Below are positions 1 to 5,171 of a stretch of 5,171 nt of DNA, piece by piece. Both the position numbers and the translations under genes were made by a program. The stretch covers positions 1 to 5,171 of the forward strand of contig CAMSGF010000078.1 in assembly GCA_947058225.1 (NCBI GenBank), given 5' to 3'. The notes under the pieces are model-generated. The model searched no databases. It was not told where the DNA came from and worked only from the letters and a program-made list of their open reading frames with translations. The DNA is from an uncultured Eubacteriaceae bacterium (lineage in GTDB: Bacteria; Bacillota; Clostridia; Eubacteriales; Anaerofustaceae). Every line of letters starts with the position of its first letter. Positions within the stretch are counted from its first letter, which is position 1.

Positions 1-19
1 CAAGTATGATTTATTAAAG

Positions 20-25
20 TATAAT
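20..25 (+). promoter_or_regulatory. Candidate -10 box for the cysK operon
   Basis: A perfect TATAAT lies at 20-25. Transcription starting about 7 bases downstream would give a leader that includes the inverted repeat at 35-63 and the small ORF at 84-128. The matching -35 hexamer would fall at or beyond the left edge, so it cannot be checked. A second TATAAT at 61-66 would start transcription inside the ribosome binding site of the small ORF and has no good -35. The region is so AT-rich that TATAAT matches by chance are expected. Confidence 0.4.
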
Positions 26-34
26 ATTACCAAA

Positions 35-63
35 ATATAACATATTAAACATATATGTTATAT
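35..63. repeat. Perfect 11-bp inverted repeat (operator or leader hairpin candidate)
   Basis: The left arm, ATATAACATAT at 35-45, is exactly complementary to the right arm, ATATGTTATAT at 53-63, across a 7-base spacer (46-52). It lies just downstream of the candidate -10 at 20-25 and overlaps the second TATAAT at 61-66, a position where a bound repressor could block transcription. The CymR-like Rrf2 protein encoded in the same operon is the obvious candidate ligand, but that is inference. With only one G-C pair per arm, it would make a weak RNA hairpin. AT-rich palindromes also occur by chance. Confidence 0.45.
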
Positions 64-83
64 AATATTAGGAGGAATATAAA

Positions 84-128
84 ATGAAGAATAATATTAA
101 ACGAATGTGTTGTTACAATAATAAATAA
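84..128 (+). CDS. 14-codon upstream ORF with tandem Cys codons; candidate cysteine leader peptide
   Basis: The ORF reads MKNNIKRMCCYNNK and ends in TAA. A full AGGAGG Shine-Dalgarno at 70-75 sits 8 bases before the ATG, as good as or better than those of the large genes. The two cysteine codons (TGT TGT, 108-113) are adjacent, and the ORF precedes a cysteine synthase gene. Leader peptides rich in the end-product amino acid are the classic device for sensing charged tRNA by ribosome stalling, and cysteine leader peptides are known upstream of sulfur genes in actinobacteria. The expected partner structure is missing: I see no intrinsic terminator and no strong sequestering hairpin over the cysK ribosome binding site in 129-187. 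The role is therefore inferred. It could instead act by translation-dependent RNA stability or Rho access, be a small protein in its own right, or be fortuitous. Confidence 0.5.
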   Translation: MKNNIKRMCCYNNK

Positions 129-187
129 ACGATAACTTACTTATAAATTAAAAAATATAAAATTAATACGAAAGGAAGGTAATTAAA

Positions 188-1120
188 ATGGCTAATATTT
201 ACAAAGGAACATTAGAACTAATAGGAAATACTCCTTTAGTGGAAGTTACAAACATAGAAAAGGAACTTGGGTTAAAGGCAAAAATTTTAGTAAAACTTGA
301 ATACTTTAATCCGGCAGGAAGTGTTAAGGACAGAATAGCAAAGGCAATGATAGAAGATGCGGAAGAAAAAGGAGAGTTAAAAAAAGATTCTGTCATTATA
401 GAACCGACGTCAGGAAACACAGGAATAGGACTTGCATCAATTGCTGCAGCAAAGGGATATAGAGTAATACTCACAATGCCCGATACTATGAGCGTTGAAA
501 GGAGAAACATATTAAAAGCATACGGAGCCGAAATAGTTTTAACAGATGGAAAAGAGGGTATGACAGGAGCGATAAAAAAAGCAAATGAATTAGCGAAGGA
601 ACTTCCGAATAGCTTTATCCCGGGACAATTTGTAAACCCTGCAAACCCTGAAATTCATAAAAAGACGACAGGCCCTGAAATTTTTAATGACGCAGACGGT
701 AATATAGATATATTTATCGCAGGAGTTGGAACGGGAGGAACACTTACAGGTGTTGGGGAATATCTAAAAGAACAAAACTCGGATATTAAAATCGTAGCAT
801 TAGAACCTAAAAGTTCACCTGTTTTATCAGAGGGGAAAGGCGGACCTCATAAAATACAGGGTATTGGAGCAGGATTTGTTCCGGATGTATTAAATACTGA
901 TATTTATGATGAAGTTATAACCGTATCAAATGAAGATGCTTTTTATGCGGGAAAACTAATTGCAAAAAAAGAAGGTGTGTTAGTCGGGATATCATCAGGG
1001 GCAGCACTTTACGGGGCTATTGAACTTGCAAAGAGAAAAGAAAATCAAGGAAAAACGATAGTAGCACTGCTTCCGGATAACGGCGACAGATATTATTCCA
1101 CACCCCTTTTTACAGAATAG
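188..1120 (+). CDS. cysK: Cysteine synthase A (O-acetylserine sulfhydrylase)
   Basis: This is a cytoplasmic PLP enzyme that makes L-cysteine from O-acetylserine and sulfide. The 310-residue length is normal for the family. Visible motifs in order are the N-terminal IGNTPLV (12-18), NPAGSVKDR with the PLP-binding Lys47, the PTSGNTG substrate loop (73-79), the GTGGT phosphate loop (181-185), [10 protein letters not shown] (221-230), GISSG near the PLP pyridine nitrogen (267-271) and PDNGDRY (296-302). The ATG follows AAGGAAGG with good spacing, and the protein begins where the family normally does. It is the first large gene of an operon with metY and the cymR-like gene. In Bacillus, CysK also binds CymR as co-repressor and releases it when O-acetylserine accumulates, so a second regulatory role is likely here. 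The protein contains no cysteine. No cysE (serine acetyltransferase) lies in the window, so O-acetylserine must be made from elsewhere. Confidence 0.96.
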   Translation: MANIYKGTLELIGNTPLVEVTNIEKELGLKAKILVKLEYFNPAGSVKDRIAKAMIEDAEEKGELKKDSVIIEPTSGNTGIGLASIAAAKGYRVILTMPDTMSVERRNILKAYGAEIVLTDGKEGMTGAIKKANELAKELPNSFIPGQFVNPANPEIHKKTTGPEIFNDADGNIDIFIAGVGTGGTLTGVGEYLKEQNSDIKIVALEPKSSPVLSEGKGGPHKIQGIGAGFVPDVLNTDIYDEVITVSNEDAFYAGKLIAKKEGVLVGISSGAALYGAIELAKRKENQGKTIVALLPDNGDRYYSTPLFTE

Positions 1121-1175
1121 TTATAAAAAGAAAGATTAGAGAAAGATTAATTAAAATAAAACAGGAGATAAAAAA

Positions 1176-2483
1176 ATGAGCAAAAAAACAAGAAATCAAA
1201 GAAATTTAAAATTTGAAACATTACAATTACACGTGGGACAGGAAAATCCAGACCCTGTTACAGACGCAAGGGCAGTACCAATATACCAAACTTCTTCTTA
1301 TGTTTTTAAAAACTGTGACCACGCACAGGCAAGATTTGATTTGAAAGAGCCGGGCAACATTTACGGAAGGCTTACAAACCCTACTCAAGATATATTTGAA
1401 AGGAGGATTGCAGCTTTGGAAGGCGGCATTGCTGCCCTTGGAGTTGCAAGCGGAGCGGCAGCCGTAACATATACGATAGAAAACTTGGCAAACATGGGAG
1501 ACCATATCGTTTCTGCCAAAAATATATACGGGGGTTCATTCAACCTATTTGAGCACACTCTACCCGAATATGGAGTAAAAACCACTTTTGTAGATATATT
1601 TAACTATGATGAAGTGGAAAACGCAATACAAGACAATACAAAGGCTATATTCATCGAAACACTCGGAAACCCTAATTCAGATGTTGTCGACATAGAAAAA
1701 ATAGCAAAAATAGCACATAAGCACAAAATTCCACTGATAGTGGATAATACCTTTGCCACACCTTATTTGGTAAGGCCTATTGAGTATGGAGCAGACATTG
1801 TCGTTCATTCTGCAACAAAATTTATCGGAGGACATGGAACAACAATAGGAGGAGTTATAATAGACAGCGGAAAATTTGATTGGAAGCTTTCAGGAAAATT
1901 CCCATCATTAGTCGAACCAAACCCAAGCTATCATGGAATAAGCTTTAGCGACGTAGCGGGAAATGCAGCCTTTATAACAAAAATAAGAGCAATTCTTTTA
2001 AGAGATACAGGTGCAACAATATCGCCATTTCACGCTTTTATTTTCCTTCAAGGACTTGAAACACTCTCTTTAAGGGTTGAAAGGCATACTGAGAATGCGC
2101 TTAAAGTTGTTAAATATTTAAAAAATCATCCTCAGGTCGAACATGTAAATCATCCATCAGTATCAACAGATAAGACACAGCAGAAATTATACAAAAAGTA
2201 TTTTCCAAACGGAGGAGGCTCAATCTTCACATTTGAAATAAAAGGAGATGTGAATAAAACAAAAGAGTTTATCGATAATTTAGAATTATTTTCACTTCTT
2301 GCAAATGTCGCTGATGTAAAATCTCTCGTTATACATCCTGCAACAACAACACACAGTCAGTGCACACCTAAAGAACTTGCTGAACAGGGAATAAAACCAA
2401 ATACAATTCGTTTATCAATCGGAACGGAGCACATTGATGACATTATTGAAGATTTAGACGAAGCTTTTAAAGCCATAAAATAA
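1176..2483 (+). CDS. metY: O-acetylhomoserine sulfhydrylase (aminocarboxypropyltransferase)
   Basis: This is a fold-type I PLP enzyme of the Cys/Met metabolism family that forms homocysteine from O-acetylhomoserine and sulfide. At 435 residues it has the length of O-acetylhomoserine sulfhydrylases, longer than the roughly 380-400 of cystathionine gamma-synthases and beta-lyases. Motifs are YGRLTNPT (63-70), ASGAAA for PLP phosphate (91-96), VDNTFATPYL (189-198), HSATKFIGGHG with Schiff-base Lys215, VADVKSLVIHPATTTHSQ (378-395), and TIRLSIG with the substrate-carboxylate Arg412. The insertion around KFPSLVEPNPSYHG (241-254) is also typical of this subgroup. The start ATG follows AGGAGA (1163-1168) at 7 bases. 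It lies 55 bp after cysK with no terminator between, so the two are probably co-transcribed. The acetylated substrate is presumably supplied by MetA at the other end of the window. It has only two cysteines (47 and 396). Some family members also accept O-acetylserine, so dual use cannot be excluded. Confidence 0.93.
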   Translation: MSKKTRNQRNLKFETLQLHVGQENPDPVTDARAVPIYQTSSYVFKNCDHAQARFDLKEPGNIYGRLTNPTQDIFERRIAALEGGIAALGVASGAAAVTYTIENLANMGDHIVSAKNIYGGSFNLFEHTLPEYGVKTTFVDIFNYDEVENAIQDNTKAIFIETLGNPNSDVVDIEKIAKIAHKHKIPLIVDNTFATPYLVRPIEYGADIVVHSATKFIGGHGTTIGGVIIDSGKFDWKLSGKFPSLVEPNPSYHGISFSDVAGNAAFITKIRAILLRDTGATISPFHAFIFLQGLETLSLRVERHTENALKVVKYLKNHPQVEHVNHPSVSTDKTQQKLYKKYFPNGGGSIFTFEIKGDVNKTKEFIDNLELFSLLANVADVKSLVIHPATTTHSQCTPKELAEQGIKPNTIRLSIGTEHIDDIIEDLDEAFKAIK

Positions 2484-2492
2484 TAATAATAT

Positions 2493-2501
2493 AAAGGAGA
2501 T
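2493..2501 (+). promoter_or_regulatory. Ribosome binding site that fixes a TTG start for the cymR-like gene
   Basis: AAAGGAGAT at 2493-2501 is spaced ideally for the TTG at 2510. The first in-frame ATG, at 2522, would be about 20 bases away. The residues between the two (MKLS) match the usual MKLS/MKIST opening of Rrf2 proteins, so TTG is the likely start. Confidence 0.8.
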
Positions 2502-2509
2502 TTATATAA

Positions 2510-2956
2510 TTGAAACTTTCTATGAAAAGCAGATATGCACTCAGGGCATTGATTGATTTATCCATAAACTCAACGTATGAACAAGTTGCATTAAAGAGCA
2601 TCGCAAAAAGAAACGATATATCTCTTCAGTATTTAGAACAGGTTTTTGCAAGCCTTAGGAAAGCGGAACTGGTAAAAAGCATAAAGGGCTCGGGAGGAGG
2701 TTATCTTCTGGCAAAAAAAGCTGATAAAATCACAGTTTCTGACATTATTAAAGCGATTGAAGGAGATTACTTAATTGAAGAAGAAAAAAGTACACAAAAA
2801 AACGAACACGACGGCAGCACAGATGCAATACAAAAACTTGTAATAGATAAAGTAAATAAAAGCATAAAAGAAACCTTTGAAGGTATAACACTTAATGATT
2901 TAGAAAAACATTTCAAAGAAATTGAAAATTATAATACAAATATGTATTACATTTAA
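2510..2956 (+). CDS. cymR: Rrf2-family transcriptional regulator, CymR-like
   Basis: This is a winged-helix DNA-binding repressor, 148 residues. The opening MKLSMKSRYALRALIDLS (1-18) is the Rrf2 signature, the helix-turn-helix spans about 28-54 (LKSIAKRNDISLQYLEQV and on), and the wing with GSGGGYLLAK is at 60-69. There are no cysteines, so it cannot bind an Fe-S cluster as IscR or NsrR do. CymR, the sulfur repressor of Bacillus and Staphylococcus, also lacks Fe-S ligands. The C-terminus is -NMYYI. From memory, Bacillus CymR also ends in an aromatic pair plus Ile, and CysK partners dock by inserting a terminal Ile into the CysK active site. The gene lies 26 bp after metY in the cysK operon. 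I infer that CysK bound to this protein represses sulfur genes, including this operon, when cysteine is plentiful. It starts at TTG, which may limit its level. Family assignment is firm; orthology to CymR is likely but inferred. Confidence 0.85.
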   Translation: MKLSMKSRYALRALIDLSINSTYEQVALKSIAKRNDISLQYLEQVFASLRKAELVKSIKGSGGGYLLAKKADKITVSDIIKAIEGDYLIEEEKSTQKNEHDGSTDAIQKLVIDKVNKSIKETFEGITLNDLEKHFKEIENYNTNMYYI

Positions 2957-2990
2957 ATTAATCAAATTTACTCAATTAAACAAAATAACA

Positions 2991-3026
2991 AAAAAGGGCA
3001 GTATATATAAATTTACTGCCCTTTTT
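2991..3026 (+). terminator. Intrinsic terminator of the cysK-metY-cymR operon
   Basis: The segment AAAAAGGGCAGTA (2991-3003) pairs perfectly with TACTGCCCTTTTT (3014-3026) across a 10-base AT loop. This gives a 13-bp stem whose core is GGGCAGTA, followed by a T run. It lies 34 bases after the cymR stop. The A-tract on the left arm makes the structure symmetric, so it could also stop minus-strand transcription, although no minus-strand gene is adjacent. Confidence 0.92.
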
Positions 3027-3038
3027 AATATAGCAAAA

Positions 3039-3068
3039 TTATCATAAAAGAGGGACATATGTTATAAT
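3039..3068 (+). promoter_or_regulatory. Extended -10 promoter of tcdA
   Basis: TATAAT at 3063-3068 is preceded by TG at 3060-3061, giving the extended form TGTTATAAT. A 4/6 match to the -35 box (TTATCA, 3039-3044) sits 18 bases upstream. Transcription would start near 3075, leaving a very short leader with the GAGGT ribosome binding site (3077-3081) almost at the RNA 5' end. It lies directly after the operon terminator, so tcdA is its own unit. Confidence 0.72.
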
Positions 3069-3087
3069 GTAAAAAAGAGGTAAAGCA

Positions 3088-3798
3088 ATGGAAAATGAAT
3101 TTTCAAGAACTAAAATGTTAATAGGAGAAGATGCTTTAAAAAAATTGCAAAAATCAAAAGTCGCAGTTTTTGGAATAGGCGGTGTCGGAGGATATGCGGC
3201 AGAAGCCCTCGCAAGATGCAGCATTGGAAATATTGATTTAATAGACGGTGATAAAGTCAGTATAAGCAATATAAACAGACAGATTATCGCTTTACACTCT
3301 ACCATTGAAAAATACAAAGCAGATGTTTTAAAAGAAAGAATTCTTGATATTAATCCGAATATAAATATAAAAGCCTTTAATATATTTTATAATGATGAAA
3401 CAAAGTCAAAATTTAATTTTAATGAATATGACTACATTATAGATGCGATTGACTCAGTTTCCAATAAAATTGAACTTATAGTAAACGCAAAAAAACAAAA
3501 CACTCCTATAATCAGTGCAATGGGAGCGGGAAATAAAATGGATCCTACCTCATTTGAAGTATCCGATATATATAAAACTTCGGTATGTCCTTTGGCAAAA
3601 ACGATTAGAAGTAAGCTGAGAAAGACTAAAATTAAAGATTTAAAAGTCGTTTATTCAAAAGAAGAGCCTATCAAATATGCTCAAGATGAAAATACAAGAA
3701 GAAAACATATTCCATCAAGCATATCATTTGTTCCTCCTGTTATGGGATTTATAATAGCAGGAGAAGTTATTAAAGATATAATAGAATACAAAAAATAA
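3088..3798 (+). CDS. tcdA: tRNA threonylcarbamoyladenosine dehydratase (ThiF/E1-like)
   Basis: This enzyme uses ATP to cyclise the t6A modification at position 37 of ANN-decoding tRNAs into ct6A. The 236-residue length fits the short Firmicutes TcdA/YgdL group. Seen in order are the N-terminal FSRTKMLIG (5-13), the nucleotide-binding GIGGVGG (29-35), LIDGD with Asp54, NINRQ (61-65), IDAIDSVSNK (118-127), AMGAGNKMDPT (144-154), CPLAK followed by a basic stretch (167-182), and the C-terminal SFVPPVMGFIIAGEVIKDI (213-231). These last blocks separate TcdA from ThiF, MoeB and HesA. There is no rhodanese or ubiquitin-like domain and no CxxC zinc site. The ATG follows GAGGT by 6 bases. The gene has its own promoter and terminator and shows no evident functional tie to the sulfur genes. 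Confidence 0.92.
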   Translation: MENEFSRTKMLIGEDALKKLQKSKVAVFGIGGVGGYAAEALARCSIGNIDLIDGDKVSISNINRQIIALHSTIEKYKADVLKERILDINPNINIKAFNIFYNDETKSKFNFNEYDYIIDAIDSVSNKIELIVNAKKQNTPIISAMGAGNKMDPTSFEVSDIYKTSVCPLAKTIRSKLRKTKIKDLKVVYSKEEPIKYAQDENTRRKHIPSSISFVPPVMGFIIAGEVIKDIIEYKK

Positions 3799-3823
3799 AA
3801 AAGTGGTATAAAACCACTTTTTT
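3797..3823. terminator. Bidirectional terminator between convergent genes
   Basis: The arm AAAAAAGTGGT (3797-3807) pairs perfectly with ACCACTTTTTT (3813-3823) around the loop ATAAA. The A-tract on one side and the T-tract on the other make it work in both directions. It begins within the last bases of the tcdA stop codon and ends 9 bases from the stop of the minus-strand membrane protein gene, so it probably ends both transcripts. Confidence 0.9.
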
Positions 3824-3832
3824 AATAATGCT

Positions 3833-4414
3833 TTAATCATAATCATCGTAAGACTTAAAATCAAAGTAAACTCTTTTATATCTTAATCGATATATCAATA
3901 CGAGAATAAATCCAACTAAAAAACCAAGCAGTGCTCCTAAAATAAAATCGACAGGATATTCAGTTAAAATATATAGCTGTGAAAATGCAACCAAAAATGC
4001 GACTACCGAAGCGTAAATTCCCATATCTTTACTCGCATAAAACATTATCATCGCACTGGAAAATGACATCATTATATATCCTGAAGGAAAGCTGTATCTT
4101 CCAGGTGTCGGAACAAACAAGGGGATAGAGTGGGATGTTATAAACTGATTAAACCTTAAAAAAACAGGCTTTAAAACTTCATTTCCGATAATAGAACATA
4201 TAATCAAGCCAAAAATTATAAAAAATGAAAAGCGCTTATATTTTTTTGTAAAAAGAAGCATTATAGCTATTATTACCCATATTATACCTATCGTTATGGT
4301 ATTTTTTAAAATAGGTATTATATGATTACTTAAAAATGCGTGTGCATTATCGGACATATTTATATTCGTAACAAGCATTCCAAGTTTTTCTAAAAAAGAA
4401 TTCCAAATCTCCAT
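3833..4414 (-). CDS. PAP2-fold membrane protein with catalytic residues replaced
   Basis: This 193-residue membrane protein has hydrophobic segments at about 36-56, 62-80, 112-127, 132-150 and 155-177 and a charged tail ending in DDYD. It resembles type 2 phosphatidic acid phosphatases, which hydrolyse lipid phosphates such as undecaprenyl pyrophosphate. The framework is recognisable: LKPVFLR (81-87), FPSGY (109-113), and SQLYILTEYPVD followed by GALLG (145-164). The catalytic residues are not. Against KxxxxxxRP, PSGH and SRxxxxxHxxxD, Lys82 and Asp156 remain, but Arg becomes Asn89, the PSGH His becomes Tyr113, the Arg of motif III becomes Gln146, and the nucleophile His becomes Glu152. The frame is intact and GGAGAA sits well before the ATG, so it is not an obvious pseudogene. 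It lies 67 bp downstream of metA on the same strand with no terminator between. A TATAAT at 4463-4458 (minus strand) may be its own weak promoter. I do not know its function; phosphatase activity is unlikely. Confidence 0.8.
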   Translation of the reverse strand: MEIWNSFLEKLGMLVTNINMSDNAHAFLSNHIIPILKNTITIGIIWVIIAIMLLFTKKYKRFSFFIIFGLIICSIIGNEVLKPVFLRFNQFITSHSIPLFVPTPGRYSFPSGYIMMSFSSAMIMFYASKDMGIYASVVAFLVAFSQLYILTEYPVDFILGALLGFLVGFILVLIYRLRYKRVYFDFKSYDDYD

Positions 4415-4481
4415 AAAATTCTCCTATAACTTTTTATTTATATTACCATAAATTGACATTATAAACAACTCAAACGGATAC

Positions 4482-5171
4482 TTAAATAGCGAATATATCG
4501 TAAGGCGTCGTTTGATAAACGTAATAATTCAGCCAATTCATAAATAATAAGAATGCGTGTGATTTCCAGGACATAACAGGGTTTTCATTTGGATTGTCAT
4601 TTTTAAAATAATTTTTTGGTATATCAGGATTTAAGTTATTTTTTACATCTCTTAAATATTCATCTTTTAATGTATTTTTTGTATATTCAAAATGACCCGT
4701 AACAAAAATCTGCCTTCCGCCTTTATTTGAAATTATTGCAGGACCCGCATCATCTGACATAGCTAAAATGGAAAGTCTTTTATTTGCAATATCTTCTTCT
4801 TTTACATAAGTATATCTTGAATGAGGCATTTCAAATTCATCATTAAACCCTCTGATTAAAGGACTGTTTTGTTCAATAATATTGTGAGAAAAGATACCGG
4901 ATAACTTTTTATCATATTCGTATTTTGGAACATCATAATGATAATAAAGACCTGCCTGCGCACCCCAGCATATATGAAGCGTGGAAAAAACATTTTCTTT
5001 CGACCATTCCATTATATCACACAACTCTTCCCAGTAGTCGACATCTTCAAACTCTTTTTTTTCAACGGGTGCCCCTGTTATAATGAGTCCGTCATACTTA
5101 TTATTTTTTACATTTTCAAATGTCGTATAAAATTCCATCAAATAATCAAGCGGTGTATTCTTTGATTTATG
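4482..5171 (-). CDS. metA: Homoserine O-acetyltransferase MetA, 5' end cut by window edge
   Basis: This enzyme activates homoserine by acyl transfer from an acyl-CoA, the first committed step to methionine. The frame is open to the right edge: [11 protein letters not shown] precedes [11 protein letters not shown] exactly as in the family. The TTG at 5141 and ATG at 5138 are therefore internal codons, and about 70-75 N-terminal residues lie outside. About 230 residues of a usual ~305 are present. Visible are [11 protein letters not shown], the nucleophile Cys in HICWGAQAG (codon 4970-4968), PHSRYTYV, the catalytic His and Glu in TGHFEY (4694-4692 and 4688-4686), and the terminal block [14 protein letters not shown]. 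The residue after GAPV is Glu (codon 5063-5061), at the site where Glu favours acetyl-CoA and Gly, as in E. coli, favours succinyl-CoA. The product is thus predicted to be O-acetylhomoserine, matching MetY in this window. Its promoter and any riboswitch or T-box lie beyond the edge. Confidence 0.95.
   Translation of the reverse strand, partial: HKSKNTPLDYLMEFYTTFENVKNNKYDGLIITGAPVEKKEFEDVDYWEELCDIMEWSKENVFSTLHICWGAQAGLYYHYDVPKYEYDKKLSGIFSHNIIEQNSPLIRGFNDEFEMPHSRYTYVKEEDIANKRLSILAMSDDAGPAIISNKGGRQIFVTGHFEYTKNTLKDEYLRDVKNNLNPDIPKNYFKNDNPNENPVMSWKSHAFLLFMNWLNYYVYQTTPYDIFAI

Noticed and set aside
61..66. Second TATAAT as the main operon promoter
   Set aside because: A start about 7 bases downstream would fall inside the AGGAGG of the small ORF, and no good -35 is found at the right distance (TAACAT at 38-43).
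26..183. Long-range pairing of ATTACC (26-31) with GGTAAT (178-183) to mask the cysK ribosome binding site
   Set aside because: Only 6 bp over about 150 bases, easily expected by chance. It is too weak to claim as a switch.
1..187. T-box or SAM riboswitch upstream of cysK
   Set aside because: There is no T-box consensus (TGGNACCGCG type), no GC-containing stems and no terminator. The leader is almost pure A/T apart from ribosome binding sites and the small ORF.
199..1585. Minus-strand open frames over cysK and metY (199-510, 1227-1505, 1385-1585)
   Set aside because: They lie entirely antisense to strongly conserved enzymes, have no recognisable domains, and are explained by the codon pattern of the real genes.
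3042..3317. Minus-strand 91-codon frame over the tcdA start
   Set aside because: It is antisense to the conserved nucleotide-binding region of TcdA, crosses its promoter, and has no family resemblance.
3833..4414. Calling the membrane gene a functional undecaprenyl-pyrophosphate phosphatase
   Set aside because: The key His/Arg residues of all three PAP2 motifs are replaced, so activity cannot be supported.
5136..5141. TTG/ATG at 5141/5138 as the start of a 218-219-residue MetA-like protein
   Set aside because: The frame continues upstream to the window edge with residues ([11 protein letters not shown]) that match the MetA family, so these are internal codons of a gene cut by the edge.
4938..5165. 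Plus-strand 75-codon frame opposite metA
   Set aside because: It is antisense to the catalytic Cys region of MetA, with a composition like a reversed coding frame and no domain.

Overview
The window is AT-rich DNA with strong AGGAGG-type ribosome binding sites and compact operons. Its proteins look most like those of low-GC Gram-positive anaerobes (Clostridia/Tissierellia-like Firmicutes). The sequence alone does not let me name a genus. No mobile element, CRISPR array, rRNA or tRNA is visible. No gene-free stretch exceeds 300 bases; the longest is the 187-base leader at the left edge.

Layout. (1) Positions 1-187 are the leader of a sulfur-assimilation operon. It holds a candidate -10 box, a perfect 11-bp inverted repeat and a 14-codon upstream ORF with its own strong ribosome binding site and two adjacent cysteine codons. 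(2) Positions 188-2956 hold three co-directional genes: cysK (cysteine synthase), metY (O-acetylhomoserine sulfhydrylase) and an Rrf2-family regulator that looks like CymR, started by TTG. The operon ends at a clear intrinsic terminator (2991-3026). (3) Positions 3039-3798 hold a separate unit with its own extended -10 promoter, encoding the tRNA-modifying enzyme TcdA. (4) A symmetric hairpin (3797-3823) serves as terminator for tcdA and for the minus-strand genes that converge on it. (5) Positions 5171 down to 3833, minus strand, hold the C-terminal three quarters of homoserine O-acyltransferase MetA, cut by the right edge, followed by a small membrane protein of the PAP2 fold.

How the genes fit together. 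MetA carries Glu at the acyl-CoA selectivity position, which predicts O-acetylhomoserine as product. That is the substrate of MetY, so homocysteine can be made by direct sulfhydrylation. CysK makes cysteine from O-acetylserine and sulfide. In Bacillus and Staphylococcus, CysK is also the partner that lets CymR repress sulfur genes. The CymR-like protein here has no cysteine residues, so it has no Fe-S site, and it ends in -MYYI, a tail of the type that inserts into the CysK active site. Enzyme, co-repressor and repressor therefore sit in one operon.

Most worth a second look: the Cys-Cys leader ORF upstream of cysK, a possible cysteine-sensing leader peptide; and the PAP2-fold membrane protein, which keeps the family framework but has replaced the catalytic His/Arg residues of all three motifs, suggesting an intact pseudo-phosphatase of unknown role.
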